A stretch of DNA of 64,000 nucleotides, taken from IMG/VR virus record IMGVR_UViG_3300031951_000113, positions 1 to 64,000 of that record. One strand, written 5' to 3'. This DNA is from a virus. Positions within the stretch are counted from its first letter, which is position 1, and each line of letters begins with the position of its first letter. Both the position numbers and the translations under genes were made by a program. The notes beneath the pieces were generated by a model. It was not told the DNA's origin, ran no database searches, and was given only the letters and a program-made list of their open reading frames with translations. Shown here in pieces: positions 8,615 to 19,192 of this stretch.

Positions 8615-9640
8615 ATGGGATACCTATTTGAAGACACCGCTGCAGATTTTGGGGTAGCCTCTCCAGAAGCCGATTACAACGAGGAGATATACGCCCCTGT
8701 TCAACTTTCTAACACCACTAAACGCATAACCAAGCCAGTAGACTTGGCTCAAGAGCAAGTCGATTACTATTCTATGTCTGGCAAGCTAAACAGAGAGAAG
8801 GAAGACTACGAACGTAAACGGCAAGCCGACTTGTTGCAGATAGATAAGATGCAAGACGAGGCTTACGATAGGCAAATTGAAATGCGCGCTAAAGCGGCTC
8901 AATGGAACGACAAAGTTAAAGCTCAAGAGCATGGGTCGGCTGTATCTGGAGCTTTGACTTCGTTAGACCCCACGGACCCGGAATACCAGTCTAAGGTTGA
9001 CTCTTTGATCTCTCAGTATCCTTTAGCCCCGTTTGACGCTAAAATTAAGAGTGTACTGGATTCTAAAAAAGCTCTTTTTGACAGTGTAAAAACTGAGCGG
9101 GATAAAGTTAGGGACGCTGCGATTGCTAGGTCTAATTCCGACTATAACGCTCAGCGACAATTAGAGGTCAACAAACTTACAACTGACTACTCTAACGAAG
9201 TGAAAACTAGAGATGACGTATCTAAGATGTCAAAAGAAGCTAGATCCGCGTTTAACGAATCTATGTCTGCGGATGGGTCTAACATATATGAAGCTAGAGG
9301 CGCGGCCAATGATGTAGCTTCTACTGAAGTGACATTTAAAGATTACGATACAGCGTTGGAGCGAGTCAACGATTTGGGGCGTACAATTAAAGCGTACCGT
9401 ACTGAAAAAGATAAGCTGGCTACAAATTTGGCCGCTGACCCAGCTACCGTAGAAAAACTTTCTGCGGCGTACGATGCTGACATAGAAGCCATGCAGAAAG
9501 AAATGAGGTCTAAACAGCTGAGGTTTATAGACCCATACGAAAAGAAAAAAGGTGGGGATACACAAGAGCGCCCTGAACCAAGCTCTTCTGCTAAGCCGTC
9601 TCGGATGTCTGTTAAATCACTTTTACCCGGCTCTAAATAA
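8615..9640 (+). CDS. Putative internal virion protein
   Basis: A 341-residue protein, charged and helical almost throughout (two long coiled-coil-like stretches at about 55-100 and 130-290) with a basic, Pro/Ser-rich C-terminal tail. It immediately precedes the giant virion protein (2 nt gap) and may be its partner in the ejected core, as with the T7 gp15/gp16 pair. Assignment is by position only. Confidence 0.5.
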   Translation: MGYLFEDTAADFGVASPEADYNEEIYAPVQLSNTTKRITKPVDLAQEQVDYYSMSGKLNREKEDYERKRQADLLQIDKMQDEAYDRQIEMRAKAAQWNDKVKAQEHGSAVSGALTSLDPTDPEYQSKVDSLISQYPLAPFDAKIKSVLDSKKALFDSVKTERDKVRDAAIARSNSDYNAQRQLEVNKLTTDYSNEVKTRDDVSKMSKEARSAFNESMSADGSNIYEARGAANDVASTEVTFKDYDTALERVNDLGRTIKAYRTEKDKLATNLAADPATVEKLSAAYDADIEAMQKEMRSKQLRFIDPYEKKKGGDTQERPEPSSSAKPSRMSVKSLLPGSK

Positions 9641-9642
9641 AT

Positions 9643-12600
9643 ATGATTATTGAAGATGAGGAGACTAGCGAACTAGAAACTTTGGTGCCTCCAAGTTGGG
9701 ACGAGGTAGAGGCTGACGAAGAGTATAAGGCCTTAAGTCCATGGAAAAAACAGATGGCGCTGGGTAACTGGGTTACAGCTGTAAACAAATACGCTAAGAC
9801 TTCTGGTGAGTATAATGACGACCCTCAGGCAGGGAAAGCAGTGCAAAGCTTTTTCAAAAGCAAATACGACGAGCTGAACAAAGACTTAGACCTTGCGGTA
9901 GAGTCTGGGCAATACGAAGACAATTTGTGGGGCGGGGCTAAGCGCTTACTAGACAGGGCTACACTTGGAGCCTCACAAATCGGCCCTAACGCTATCTCAA
10001 TGGCCAACCGACTCGGGGAATTCGCGGTTGAAGCTCCGGGCGCTATGGGGCAGCTTTTAGATAGTGTGGGCCTTAATAAGCTTTCCCCAAGCGAAAAGGT
10101 GCAGCAGGAAGGGTTTCTTAAAAGCTATCGGGACTTTAGTGCCCCAGTTAGAGAAACTTTCAGACAGACTGCCGATTACTATAAAGGCAAATCTAACGAA
10201 ATGGCGGAAGCTGGAGCCGCGCTTGGCGGCGGGTTTGTGGGAGAAGCCGTGCAAGCAGCAGTGCCTGCGGCTGCTGAGGCGGTTCAAGATATGGCTCTAG
10301 CTGTAGGGTCTGGTGGGGCTTCTATACCTCAAACTTTGGGGCGGCCTATGGCCGCTGCTATGCGGTCTCTAAACGTTAGCACAGTTCTTTCAGGAATTAG
10401 GTCTTCGGTGGCTACTTTAGACGAGGCGGAGTCGCAGTACATGAAAGAAGACCCCTCTCTTACTAGAGAGCAGGCTCGTCTTAAAGCTATGCCGGAGGCT
10501 TTAACTTCCGGGGCGTCTACAGCTCTTATAACTCGCCTTGGTGGTTTTACAGGTATTGAAAGTGTGTTGCTAAAAGGAGGCCCAAAAAGCCTACGCGGTA
10601 AAGTTTGGGAAGTCCTCAAAGAAGCTAGTGGCGAAGGTTTGGAGGAAGCTGCTGACCAATCTCTGCAAGATCTTTCAGAGCGGTTCTATCGAAACCCAGA
10701 AAAAGCTTGGTCGGACACATATAAAGAACTAGCTATGGCGTACTCGTTGGGGGCAGTTCTTGGCGGCGGGTTCTCTGCTGCTAGCCAAACATTAAACTCA
10801 GCTGCTGACAAAGCGAAAGACGCTGGGGCTCCCCAAACAGCCGCCGCTTTGCGAGAACGAGTAGAAAAAGAAGCGGCGATTAAAACTACTCAGCTTTTCG
10901 GAGACTCTGAGTCTTCTTCCGAAGCAGACGCACTCGCCGATGAGCTGCTTGGTGAAATGGAGGGAGAAGACGAAGTTGAAGGCCCGTCAACACAAGACGC
11001 CCAGAACGCCTACGACGAGAAACCCGAGCAAAAGTTCACTCCGATTAACGAGGGTGTAATATCTCAGGACACTACCAAGCAAGATCAGCAGACATCGGAG
11101 CCGACTGTAACGACTCCAGAGCCGACTGTAACGACTCCAGAACCGACTGTAACGACTCCCCCCACTTTGCGTGAGTCGGTAATTGCCTCTGGAATCCCTG
11201 AAGAAGCGGCCGACTCTTACATCTCCAACCTGCAAGCCGAAGGCATATCCGACGAGCAAATTCAAGAGATGGCCGACAATGGTCGCGCCCTTCGAGAAGA
11301 GACTGCTAAAAGAAATGAAGCCGAGGCCCAGGCTAAAAGCGATTTAGCGCGGCGAGCCAGAGCGGGAGACCCAGAAGCGCGAGCTCAATTAGAGCGCGAA
11401 CGCGGCGTTAATGTAACGACTCCCTCCCCTACCCCTGTAGCAGAAACTGCAACACCCCCTACAGTCACAGAAATTTCCCCACAGCAAACTACCCCCCAAA
11501 ACATCGAAGGAGGTGATTCTAATGAGTTGCGGATGCGGAACCAAGAAGAAGGGCAAGGGCGGACGGAAGCACTAAACGCCGATTCTGGAGCTGGAGCCGA
11601 GGGAGCTGTGGCTACACCACTTCCCGCCGAAGCTCCAGCTCCGCTTTCCGAAACTCCGGTTGCAAAACTTCAACAGAAGCGTGCAGAATCAAATCCTGAG
11701 GAGTTTGAAGACCTAGACCCCGAAACCCTGCTATCTGACCTCCCTGCAACGGAGGCGGTCGACTTACTGCGACAAGTTGGTAGCACCTATGAGGCCCCTG
11801 CGGTTGAAGGTGACGAGACTTTTGCGGACTACATTGAGCGAACTGGTGTGTCAGTATACGATTTCGACACGCGTCCGACTGTACTAAACGAGCAAGAACG
11901 GAGGTATGTCCAACAAGGTAAAGACCCATTTGAGGGGCTCAAAGACCTAGCGGCTGGGCGTGCTAAACCTGAGGACTTTTCGCCTGCGGTGCAGGCTGTG
12001 TCGCAGGACACTCCTGAAGAAGCCGAGAGGCAGAAAAAAGCTAAGGAGACCGAGGAGTTTTACGCTAAGGTCGGCCAAGAGTCTGAGCAGAACGAAGCTA
12101 ACGCTGCAGGTAAGCCTATAACGGCAGAACAAATTGTTAAAGCTCCAGTTGAACTCAAAGGCGTTAAGGGGGAGGTAAGCGGAAAAAGTCTGCCTGTTCG
12201 ACAAGTCATCACTGACGAAGTAGACGATCGCGGAGTTGCAATAACAAAAGTTGTCCCTGGTTTTGTCAACGACGCAAACACTATGGCTGAGGTACTGAGC
12301 CAAGATAAAGGCGTCAACCGAGTCTACGTGCCAAAAGAAGACGTAGCTAATATAGACCCAGAAGACATTTTTATTAAGTACGATGAGAGCGGGAATCCGT
12401 ACGTTGTTGCTGCTAGGCATGGAAACTACGGGGTAGTTTATTCCGGCACGGGCCTTACTCAAAATGGGGAATCGCTCGCCGATCTCCACGAGCCTACTCG
12501 ACAAAAGAACAGTCAAGCTCAGATACAGGGTAAAAGGGCTAAAAAGTTAGCTAAGCAAGCGGGGGTTTCAGTAGACGAAGTCGCTATTCCCGAGATGACC

Positions 12601-15600
12601 GACAAGTTTACTGAACGGGTAAACAACGCGCCTATTTCTAAACAAGAAACAGAGAAGCCTGAGGCAGTAGCCAAAACGTTAAAAGCCATACAAGACAAAG
12701 CTATGGCGCTGTCTGGTGAAGCCGTTACAACTGATAACGGTTTAGTTGTAACTATTGATGCCGAACTAGCCGATAAAATCGGAGTTGCAGCTACTAATTT
12801 GTACATGGCCCGTTTGCGTGGGGTGGACCGGAAGGGCAAGTTCAAGGACGCTTCTGGAGTTGTAGCAGACATCAAAAAGAAAGTTGTCGCGAAACTTAAA
12901 AAGCGACCAGGAGCCAGATCTGGCGTTTCGTTAGATCAAAATGTGGGGGACGGTAGTTCTACCGTTGGCGACTTGATGGGCCAGACGGATCAGAACTTAG
13001 ACAATATGGGGTACGCGGACGTGCCGCTAGATACTCAGGTATCGCAAAATGCAGACGCTCCCACTCAGGGCCCTACGACCACTACAAACAATGCACCTGC
13101 AGGAGCGCCAGAGCTTAACGAGTATGATAGTATTGCTGCTAAGGCTATGTCCGAGGCTGAAAAGGAGCTGGGGGATTTAGACTTAAAGAACGGCACAAAG
13201 AATTTGGCGGTCTGGAAAGAAACTCTCGCCATGCTTAATGGCGGTAAGAAGCGGAAAGACCTCACCCCAACACGCGCAAAGATTGTCAAAGAGATGGACG
13301 CACGGATGCGCGAAAGAATGCGCGATCTTATTTCTCAGCAAACGGTAGAAGTTGACACTAAAAAAGCTAAAAGCGTTTTATCTGCGGAGCCTCAAGCCGT
13401 TTTAAATCAGGAAGAGAAGCGCACTCTAATCAAGACAAACGTAGATAAAATTATAGATTGGAACGGCGGTGCTACCCAAGAAAAGTTTGACATTAAACGT
13501 GTGCTTTTGGGGATAGCTGAAGACCCCAAGCAACCTCAACTTGTAAAGATTTTTGCAAAGTTTATCGGGTCTTCAAACGTAGATTTCTCTGGAGTGTCGT
13601 TTGAAACTCTTGCCAGCCTGCAAAAAGACAAGAACTGGGCGGGACTCTATACTAGCGGGGACAGCTCAAGCACTGGTAAAATTCAGGTCAACGTAGGTAG
13701 CTTTCATCGCGGGTCGATAGGGCAGACAATTGTTCACGAAGCCCTACACCATGTAGCTTTCCACAAGCTCCGCCCTTCGTACAACAGAACTGGAGTTGAA
13801 CGCGAAGCGTACCGAGACCTTACAAAGATTCTTACCCACATTCGCCGTCAGGTGCTAGAGCCAGAAAAAGGGCAAACGCTTTCTCAAGCAGCTCGCAAGA
13901 TGTTTAGCCGAGGCGACGACATGTTCTATGGGTTGTCAGACCTTGACGAGTTGTTTACGGAAACGCTTACGAACACGCGCTTTTCGGTATGGATGAGCAC
14001 TCAAGCTCCTTTGCCGGACATCAAGCTTAAAAACACAAACATTTTTAAGAACCTCTACGAGCAAGTAAAGCAGCTGTTTAAAAATCTTATTGGCGGTCAA
14101 AATGTCCGACCCGACAGTTTGCTTAGTCAAGCGATGGACAACATCTTGGCGTTGGCTCAAGACCCTCAAGATGACGCTAAAATTCGCGACTACCAACAAC
14201 GAGCTACGGGAGGCGAGAAAAAAACAGCGGAGTCTAAATCAAAACAGGCTAAACCTGTTAAAAGTCGCTTGGAGACCGAAGCAGAGAAAATTAAAACTGG
14301 GAGAAATTACTGGGTAACTCCCTACGGTAAGGTCATTGATGTTTTTGAAGAAGCCACTTCAAGAGATGATGAAGGGGCTTCTGCGGCTTCGCATGGTCTT
14401 TACATTAAACAATGGGTAGCAGACAGGCTTCGAAATTACACTCCGGATAAAGATGAAAAAGGCATGGCCGTTATTATCGAGTCAAAAGTCAAAGACTTGG
14501 TACGAGAGCAGCCCTCTCTTAAAAACGAAACCACTGATTCCGAAATAGAAGACCAGTTTCAAGAACAGGTGTCTATGGCGGAGGTTTACGGCACGGAGCC
14601 ACCAGATCGTGACGAGTTTTTCTCTCAAGCAAAAAAAGCCGCTGGGCCATCCCCACTGGCGTATGTACAAGCGGCTCAGGAATCAGGGTGGATTCGTATA
14701 ACTTCTGACGCTTCCGTTGCAAAGATTCGTGGTGCGCGAACCGGAGCGGCTTTTGGGGGAAACATCCATGTAGAAACCTACGGTCCTGCCCTTTCTCTCG
14801 ATGGGAAATCGTTTATTTCAGCGCTAACAAAAGCCAAAGATGGAGTTCGTGTCGTTTCGCAAGGAGCGGTTCAGAAAAAACAAGCGGAGCGGCCTACTCA
14901 GATTTTAGCGTTTAGACAAATGTTCGGAAGAGAAGAAGGGTACATGGCTTACAAAGGCAGCTTAAAAGATGTCCAAGACTCTAGAGTAGCTGCTGTAGAA
15001 GAAATGGTTCAAAACGCCATCGGATCTATACGCACTCCGGTAAAATCTGAGAACCTTAACGGGCATCCGGCGCAAGCCAGAATGGGTGAGTCGGGGGAGC
15101 TGGAAATTGTATACGATCCAGAAGCAATAGCTATTGAGACCGAAGGTCTTAACGACGAGGAAGCCGCTAAAACTATATCTAAGCTGCTTGGTCACGAGAA
15201 CCTCCACATCGCCGGAATGATAAATGACTATTCGACTCCTGATAGCAAGGGTCGCATTGGACGTCAAAAAATTGAAGCGTTTCACGACGAAGTGATGACG
15301 GACGAAATGCGACAGGAGACAGCTGACGCTTACGTTCGCAGGTTCGACGGCATGACTGACGCCGAGTACCTAGAAAGAAGGAACAACTTTTTGTCGGATA
15401 AAGTAGCCGTGGCGGGCGAATACAAGCGCATGTTCACAGAGCGTTATCTTACTGGAGAGTCTTACGAAGACTCCCTTAAAACCCTAGAGAATAAAACAGG
15501 GGATAAGTTTTCTGATATAGTTCGCAGCATAGCAGACTATCTTATGGGGCGCATTCGTATGGTGCTGGCTAGATACCAGCTAACCAAAGACCCTAGGCTC

Positions 15601-18600
15601 GCTGCCGTAATTCTTAATGACAGCCAAATGTTACAGCGCCTTAACTCTGCAACAGGGTCGCTGGGCGACAATGTCACAGAGATAAGGTCAGAAACACTCA
15701 ACGCCTCTAAAGTAAACTCCCAGAAATTAGCAGATATTCGGCTCGATGTTAGAGGGAGTAAGCCTCACTATTCTGGGGAACGCGCAGGGCTTTGGTACCC
15801 CAAGATAGTAGACGGGAAGATAACAAATATAGATGCAATTCCGGATGACCCATCTTTGAGATTTGTACACAACGAAGGGATGCTAGGGAGCGATGTGTAT
15901 ACTGCGGGGGAATTTAAAAATTTCTTATATAGCAGAAGTGAAAGCCTTAGATTTTTTAATAGAAACACATACTCAGTCTACAAAGTCGGTGACCCTGTCT
16001 CTCAAGAACTGGCAGACGAGATCGGCATAGACCCGTTGAACGCCTCTAAAGCACAAATCCGCCGAATGAAAAGGAACTCTGCTGGATGGAAAGCTAGCGG
16101 TTGGTTTGGACAGGGGCTTATGGATCAGAAAGTATTTAACAGGATAGCCCAACAGAACGCGGAAATTCGAGGCGCTAATTATAGGGTTCAAGAGACGGCT
16201 AAAAAGTTCCAACGTCTTGTGAAGGAGCACAACCCTAACCCAACAACGCTCCAAGAAGCTCTGGGCAGCACCGACAACGTGTTAACAGACGCTCAATACG
16301 ACAGCTGGAAAAAGATGGTTAAAGCGGCGAAAAGCGAAACAGATCTGGCAAAACGTCAGTCGGCTATAGCGGCTGCGGATAACTACCGGATTAGTCAAGT
16401 GCAAGCCAACAATGTACAAAGGAAAGCCGATAGACTATCTGCTCTAAACCAACTACCACAAGACTTGAGGGATGTGGTAGAAACTATGCGACAGCACATT
16501 GACCAGCTTAGCAAAACAATGATTTCAGAAGGCATAGTAGGCAAGAATCTACAAGCCACTCTTGGGGCTAACATGGAAGTATATTTGAACAGGTCGTACG
16601 AAGTGTTCGATAACCCTGAATGGGCTAACTTTATACTAACTGATAATTCGGAAGATTCGCAAAGGATACGTAACAATGCGGCTACAATGTTTAGGGCTCA
16701 GCTTGTCGCGGAAGAAGCTCGAAAAATTCGCAGAAACGCCCGCATTAACAATCAAACTGTGCCTACAAGACAGCAAGCTCTAGCAGCAGCTCAAGCTACA
16801 GTTGCCGACACCGACGTTCAAAATCTTATGGAAGATTACCTTAGGGTTGGTGACGATAGCGCAGCAGACATGTTTTTAGGAGGCAGGGTGCCAGGAAAAA
16901 AAGACACGTCTATAATCACTTTGCGGGGCCAAGTCCCCAAAGAGCTCCGCGAGCTTATGGGTGAGTACAAAGACGTCGGGGTTAACTACGCCAAGTCTTA
17001 TCTAAAGATGGCGAGCTTTATAGCCCACCATAATTTCCAACAAGATTTTTTAGATATGGGGCTTACTAGAAGCACCCCTTTCCTTTGGAAAGAAGGTGTT
17101 AGCCCGGGTAGACGCCCGCTGGGGTGGGTGAAAGTGTACTCAAGCATGTCTGACTCCCCCAACCCAAATCCTATGGCAGATGTGTACGGGCCTCCTATAA
17201 TTGGAGAGGCTTTTACCGAGCTGAATAAGACGTACGAACAAAAGCCGATAATGCAATGGATTACAGGGCTAACCGGAATTGCAATGGCGTCTAAAACTAT
17301 TTATAACCCGCCACAAACATACGTTAGAAACTTTGCGGGCAACGGACTGTTGATGTTAGCCCAAGGGTACGTAACAAACGACATATCTAAACTAGGTTTC
17401 TTTAAGCGTTTTGGCAACTCAATGTATACTACAGGAGAAAGACTTGTGGGAATGCAGCCTGAGCGTTCTAATCAAGTAGTAGACTATATCGAAAGGCTGG
17501 TAAAGCTGGGCGTTATGGGTGACAACGTTAAAGCCACAGTCATTAAGGATCTTACGTCTGTAATTTTTGACAGGGACCCTAAAAACGCTTTTAACGAAAA
17601 GCTTTCTTCCCTGATGAGCCTTGCAAAAAAAGGTAACGATAGGCTTGTAGACGCCTACTCAGCTGGGGATGATTTTTGGAAGATTTTGGCTTTTGAATCA
17701 GAACGAGCTACCTTTGAAAAAGCTTACCCGAAGGCAACTCCTGAAGCCTTGGACAGAATGGCGGCTGACAGAGTCAGGGCGGTACTTCCGACGTATAGCG
17801 AGATCCCCAAGTTTGTAAAAGACATAGTCAAAGGGCAGCCGTACTTAGCTCCGTATATATCGTGGACTAGCGAAATTATACGTACAAGTCTAAACACACT
17901 TAAGACTGGGTGGGACGATGTCAAAAGCGGTAACCCAGTATTGCAGAAATCTGGGTTAGTGCGTATGGGCTCTATGCTTGTAGCGCAGGGGCTTCTTGTG
18001 GCGGCGGCTGGGACAATCCGTTCATTTGCACAACTGGACGATGATGACGAAGACGCCTTGCGAAGATTCCTGCCTGAATGGCAGGTTAACGCTTTAGTAG
18101 CTCTTACAGGTAAAACAAAAGACGGTAAGGTTTCTTTTTGGGACCTAAGCTACCTTAACCCGTTTGATGTGATACAAGAGCCTTTCACTGCCATGACAAA
18201 CGAGTACAAGCAGGGCGGTTCTGGTTGGGATGTGGCGGCGGCTGGGCTGGACAAGGCTATGGCTCCTTGGACGGGGGAGCAATTGTTCTTTGGGGCCGTT
18301 GCGGACGTTGCGCGTGGATACACTAAAGAAGGGTATCCGCTGTACGAAAAAGCAGATTCAGACTGGAACAACTTTAAAAAAGGGGCTGATAGGATTTGGT
18401 CAGCTGTTAAGCCTGGAGCTGTCAATTTTGCGGAGCGTATAGTCAAAGCTTATAAAGGGGATGTGTCTCCTAGCGGGAAGGTCTACAACATTGAAGACGA
18501 GCTGAAGGGGGCTATCCTGGGCCAGAAACCGAGTGAAGTAGACTTGCTGCAAGTTTTCCAGAACAAAAAACTTGGAGCATTTAACCGAATGCTAGAGTCG

Positions 18601-18960
18601 TCTACAAATCTTGCTACGAAAGAGTACCGTACAAGGGGGACAGCCGACCTAGATAAAATAAAAGATGACTATAGGCAATCTAACGACTCTAGGATGAAAG
18701 CGTTTGTAGAGATTCGCAAAGACGTCGACGCTTTAATTATGATGGGCGTCCCTAAACACAAAGTCTACGGAGCTATGCAGGCTCGCGGGGTTAGCAACGA
18801 CGACATCAATCAAATAGCTGGCGGTAAATACGTGCGCAGGTTTCCTGGGAACGAGGCGTTAGAAAACGCTGTGGGGACCCCTAATTTTAGAGCGAGGATT
18901 CAGGCTTTAAGAGATGCGAAAGACTCTTACCCGCAAGTCCAGTCGATTATTTCGGAATGA
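9643..18960 (+). CDS. Giant 3105-residue internal virion protein (polyvalent type) with two HExxH motifs
   Basis: The largest gene in the window. Visible parts: an N-terminal helical region with Gly/Ala-rich, membrane-active-looking segments (about 100-260); a low-complexity Pro/Thr linker with three PEPTVTT copies (about 485-508); long Glu/Ala-rich linkers; a zincin-type HEALHHVAFH (about 1365); a second HENLH (about 1850); and a C-terminal third with hydrophobic segments near 2545 and 2775. The region around YSEIPKFVKD (about 2716) recalls the large-polyvalent-protein-associated domains (LPD38-like, from memory). Such proteins are injected with the DNA and carry cell-entry or counter-defence domains. 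HExxH motifs suggest peptidase or peptidoglycan-cleaving activity, unproven. Confidence 0.8.
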   Translation: MIIEDEETSELETLVPPSWDEVEADEEYKALSPWKKQMALGNWVTAVNKYAKTSGEYNDDPQAGKAVQSFFKSKYDELNKDLDLAVESGQYEDNLWGGAKRLLDRATLGASQIGPNAISMANRLGEFAVEAPGAMGQLLDSVGLNKLSPSEKVQQEGFLKSYRDFSAPVRETFRQTADYYKGKSNEMAEAGAALGGGFVGEAVQAAVPAAAEAVQDMALAVGSGGASIPQTLGRPMAAAMRSLNVSTVLSGIRSSVATLDEAESQYMKEDPSLTREQARLKAMPEALTSGASTALITRLGGFTGIESVLLKGGPKSLRGKVWEVLKEASGEGLEEAADQSLQDLSERFYRNPEKAWSDTYKELAMAYSLGAVLGGGFSAASQTLNSAADKAKDAGAPQTAAALRERVEKEAAIKTTQLFGDSESSSEADALADELLGEMEGEDEVEGPSTQDAQNAYDEKPEQKFTPINEGVISQDTTKQDQQTSEPTVTTPEPTVTTPEPTVTTPPTLRESVIASGIPEEAADSYISNLQAEGISDEQIQEMADNGRALREETAKRNEAEAQAKSDLARRARAGDPEARAQLERERGVNVTTPSPTPVAETATPPTVTEISPQQTTPQNIEGGDSNELRMRNQEEGQGRTEALNADSGAGAEGAVATPLPAEAPAPLSETPVAKLQQKRAESNPEEFEDLDPETLLSDLPATEAVDLLRQVGSTYEAPAVEGDETFADYIERTGVSVYDFDTRPTVLNEQERRYVQQGKDPFEGLKDLAAGRAKPEDFSPAVQAVSQDTPEEAERQKKAKETEEFYAKVGQESEQNEANAAGKPITAEQIVKAPVELKGVKGEVSGKSLPVRQVITDEVDDRGVAITKVVPGFVNDANTMAEVLSQDKGVNRVYVPKEDVANIDPEDIFIKYDESGNPYVVAARHGNYGVVYSGTGLTQNGESLADLHEPTRQKNSQAQIQGKRAKKLAKQAGVSVDEVAIPEMTDKFTERVNNAPISKQETEKPEAVAKTLKAIQDKAMALSGEAVTTDNGLVVTIDAELADKIGVAATNLYMARLRGVDRKGKFKDASGVVADIKKKVVAKLKKRPGARSGVSLDQNVGDGSSTVGDLMGQTDQNLDNMGYADVPLDTQVSQNADAPTQGPTTTTNNAPAGAPELNEYDSIAAKAMSEAEKELGDLDLKNGTKNLAVWKETLAMLNGGKKRKDLTPTRAKIVKEMDARMRERMRDLISQQTVEVDTKKAKSVLSAEPQAVLNQEEKRTLIKTNVDKIIDWNGGATQEKFDIKRVLLGIAEDPKQPQLVKIFAKFIGSSNVDFSGVSFETLASLQKDKNWAGLYTSGDSSSTGKIQVNVGSFHRGSIGQTIVHEALHHVAFHKLRPSYNRTGVEREAYRDLTKILTHIRRQVLEPEKGQTLSQAARKMFSRGDDMFYGLSDLDELFTETLTNTRFSVWMSTQAPLPDIKLKNTNIFKNLYEQVKQLFKNLIGGQNVRPDSLLSQAMDNILALAQDPQDDAKIRDYQQRATGGEKKTAESKSKQAKPVKSRLETEAEKIKTGRNYWVTPYGKVIDVFEEATSRDDEGASAASHGLYIKQWVADRLRNYTPDKDEKGMAVIIESKVKDLVREQPSLKNETTDSEIEDQFQEQVSMAEVYGTEPPDRDEFFSQAKKAAGPSPLAYVQAAQESGWIRITSDASVAKIRGARTGAAFGGNIHVETYGPALSLDGKSFISALTKAKDGVRVVSQGAVQKKQAERPTQILAFRQMFGREEGYMAYKGSLKDVQDSRVAAVEEMVQNAIGSIRTPVKSENLNGHPAQARMGESGELEIVYDPEAIAIETEGLNDEEAAKTISKLLGHENLHIAGMINDYSTPDSKGRIGRQKIEAFHDEVMTDEMRQETADAYVRRFDGMTDAEYLERRNNFLSDKVAVAGEYKRMFTERYLTGESYEDSLKTLENKTGDKFSDIVRSIADYLMGRIRMVLARYQLTKDPRLAAVILNDSQMLQRLNSATGSLGDNVTEIRSETLNASKVNSQKLADIRLDVRGSKPHYSGERAGLWYPKIVDGKITNIDAIPDDPSLRFVHNEGMLGSDVYTAGEFKNFLYSRSESLRFFNRNTYSVYKVGDPVSQELADEIGIDPLNASKAQIRRMKRNSAGWKASGWFGQGLMDQKVFNRIAQQNAEIRGANYRVQETAKKFQRLVKEHNPNPTTLQEALGSTDNVLTDAQYDSWKKMVKAAKSETDLAKRQSAIAAADNYRISQVQANNVQRKADRLSALNQLPQDLRDVVETMRQHIDQLSKTMISEGIVGKNLQATLGANMEVYLNRSYEVFDNPEWANFILTDNSEDSQRIRNNAATMFRAQLVAEEARKIRRNARINNQTVPTRQQALAAAQATVADTDVQNLMEDYLRVGDDSAADMFLGGRVPGKKDTSIITLRGQVPKELRELMGEYKDVGVNYAKSYLKMASFIAHHNFQQDFLDMGLTRSTPFLWKEGVSPGRRPLGWVKVYSSMSDSPNPNPMADVYGPPIIGEAFTELNKTYEQKPIMQWITGLTGIAMASKTIYNPPQTYVRNFAGNGLLMLAQGYVTNDISKLGFFKRFGNSMYTTGERLVGMQPERSNQVVDYIERLVKLGVMGDNVKATVIKDLTSVIFDRDPKNAFNEKLSSLMSLAKKGNDRLVDAYSAGDDFWKILAFESERATFEKAYPKATPEALDRMAADRVRAVLPTYSEIPKFVKDIVKGQPYLAPYISWTSEIIRTSLNTLKTGWDDVKSGNPVLQKSGLVRMGSMLVAQGLLVAAAGTIRSFAQLDDDDEDALRRFLPEWQVNALVALTGKTKDGKVSFWDLSYLNPFDVIQEPFTAMTNEYKQGGSGWDVAAAGLDKAMAPWTGEQLFFGAVADVARGYTKEGYPLYEKADSDWNNFKKGADRIWSAVKPGAVNFAERIVKAYKGDVSPSGKVYNIEDELKGAILGQKPSEVDLLQVFQNKKLGAFNRMLESSTNLATKEYRTRGTADLDKIKDDYRQSNDSRMKAFVEIRKDVDALIMMGVPKHKVYGAMQARGVSNDDINQIAGGKYVRRFPGNEALENAVGTPNFRARIQALRDAKDSYPQVQSIISE
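11099..11161 (+). repeat. Three tandem copies of a 21-bp unit (PEPTVTT linker)
   Basis: Three nearly identical 21-bp units encode EPTVTTP in the giant protein. This is a flexible interdomain linker; related Thr/Pro-rich sequence recurs near 11410-11500. Confidence 0.8.
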
Positions 18961-19192
18961 CCAAGTCGCCAGTGACCCAGCTAGATAATAAGAACGGCAA
19001 AGGTATGCCTACCGCGACAATCATAATAACCGAGGTCTGTACTACAGGAGCCACTGCAGACTCCAAGTCAAATTTAGTCTTTAAGAACACCCAACCGAAA
19101 GCGAATAAGCAGTACCAGCAAATAAGCAGTTTGAAGTAATAGGCCTCAAAAGCATACGCAACATAGTTTGAATAATATACGATGAACTCCAT
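18947..19192 (-). CDS. Small membrane protein, holin candidate
   Basis: An 81-residue protein from the ATG at 19192. It has one clear hydrophobic segment near residues 25-43 (LLICWYCLFAFGWVFL) and a second near 58-80 (VIMIVAVGIPLPFLLSSW) separated by a short charged loop. Size, two transmembrane segments and charged loop fit a class II holin, but many small membrane proteins look like this. It lies antisense to the late operon and overlaps the giant gene's 3' end by 14 nt and the next plus-strand gene by 11 nt. The plus strand also has a 60-codon frame here (18957-19139) that starts on an ATGA overlap; I judge the membrane frame more protein-like. Confidence 0.5.
   Translation of the reverse strand: MEFIVYYSNYVAYAFEAYYFKLLICWYCLFAFGWVFLKTKFDLESAVAPVVQTSVIMIVAVGIPLPFLLSSWVTGDLVIPK

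Noticed and set aside
10329-18446. Minus-strand frames inside the giant gene
   Set aside because: Shadows of the 3105-codon frame with no features of their own.
18957-19139. 60-codon plus-strand frame starting on ATGA after the giant gene
   Set aside because: The overlap is suggestive, but composition is less protein-like than the opposite membrane frame; I list the latter but note the conflict.
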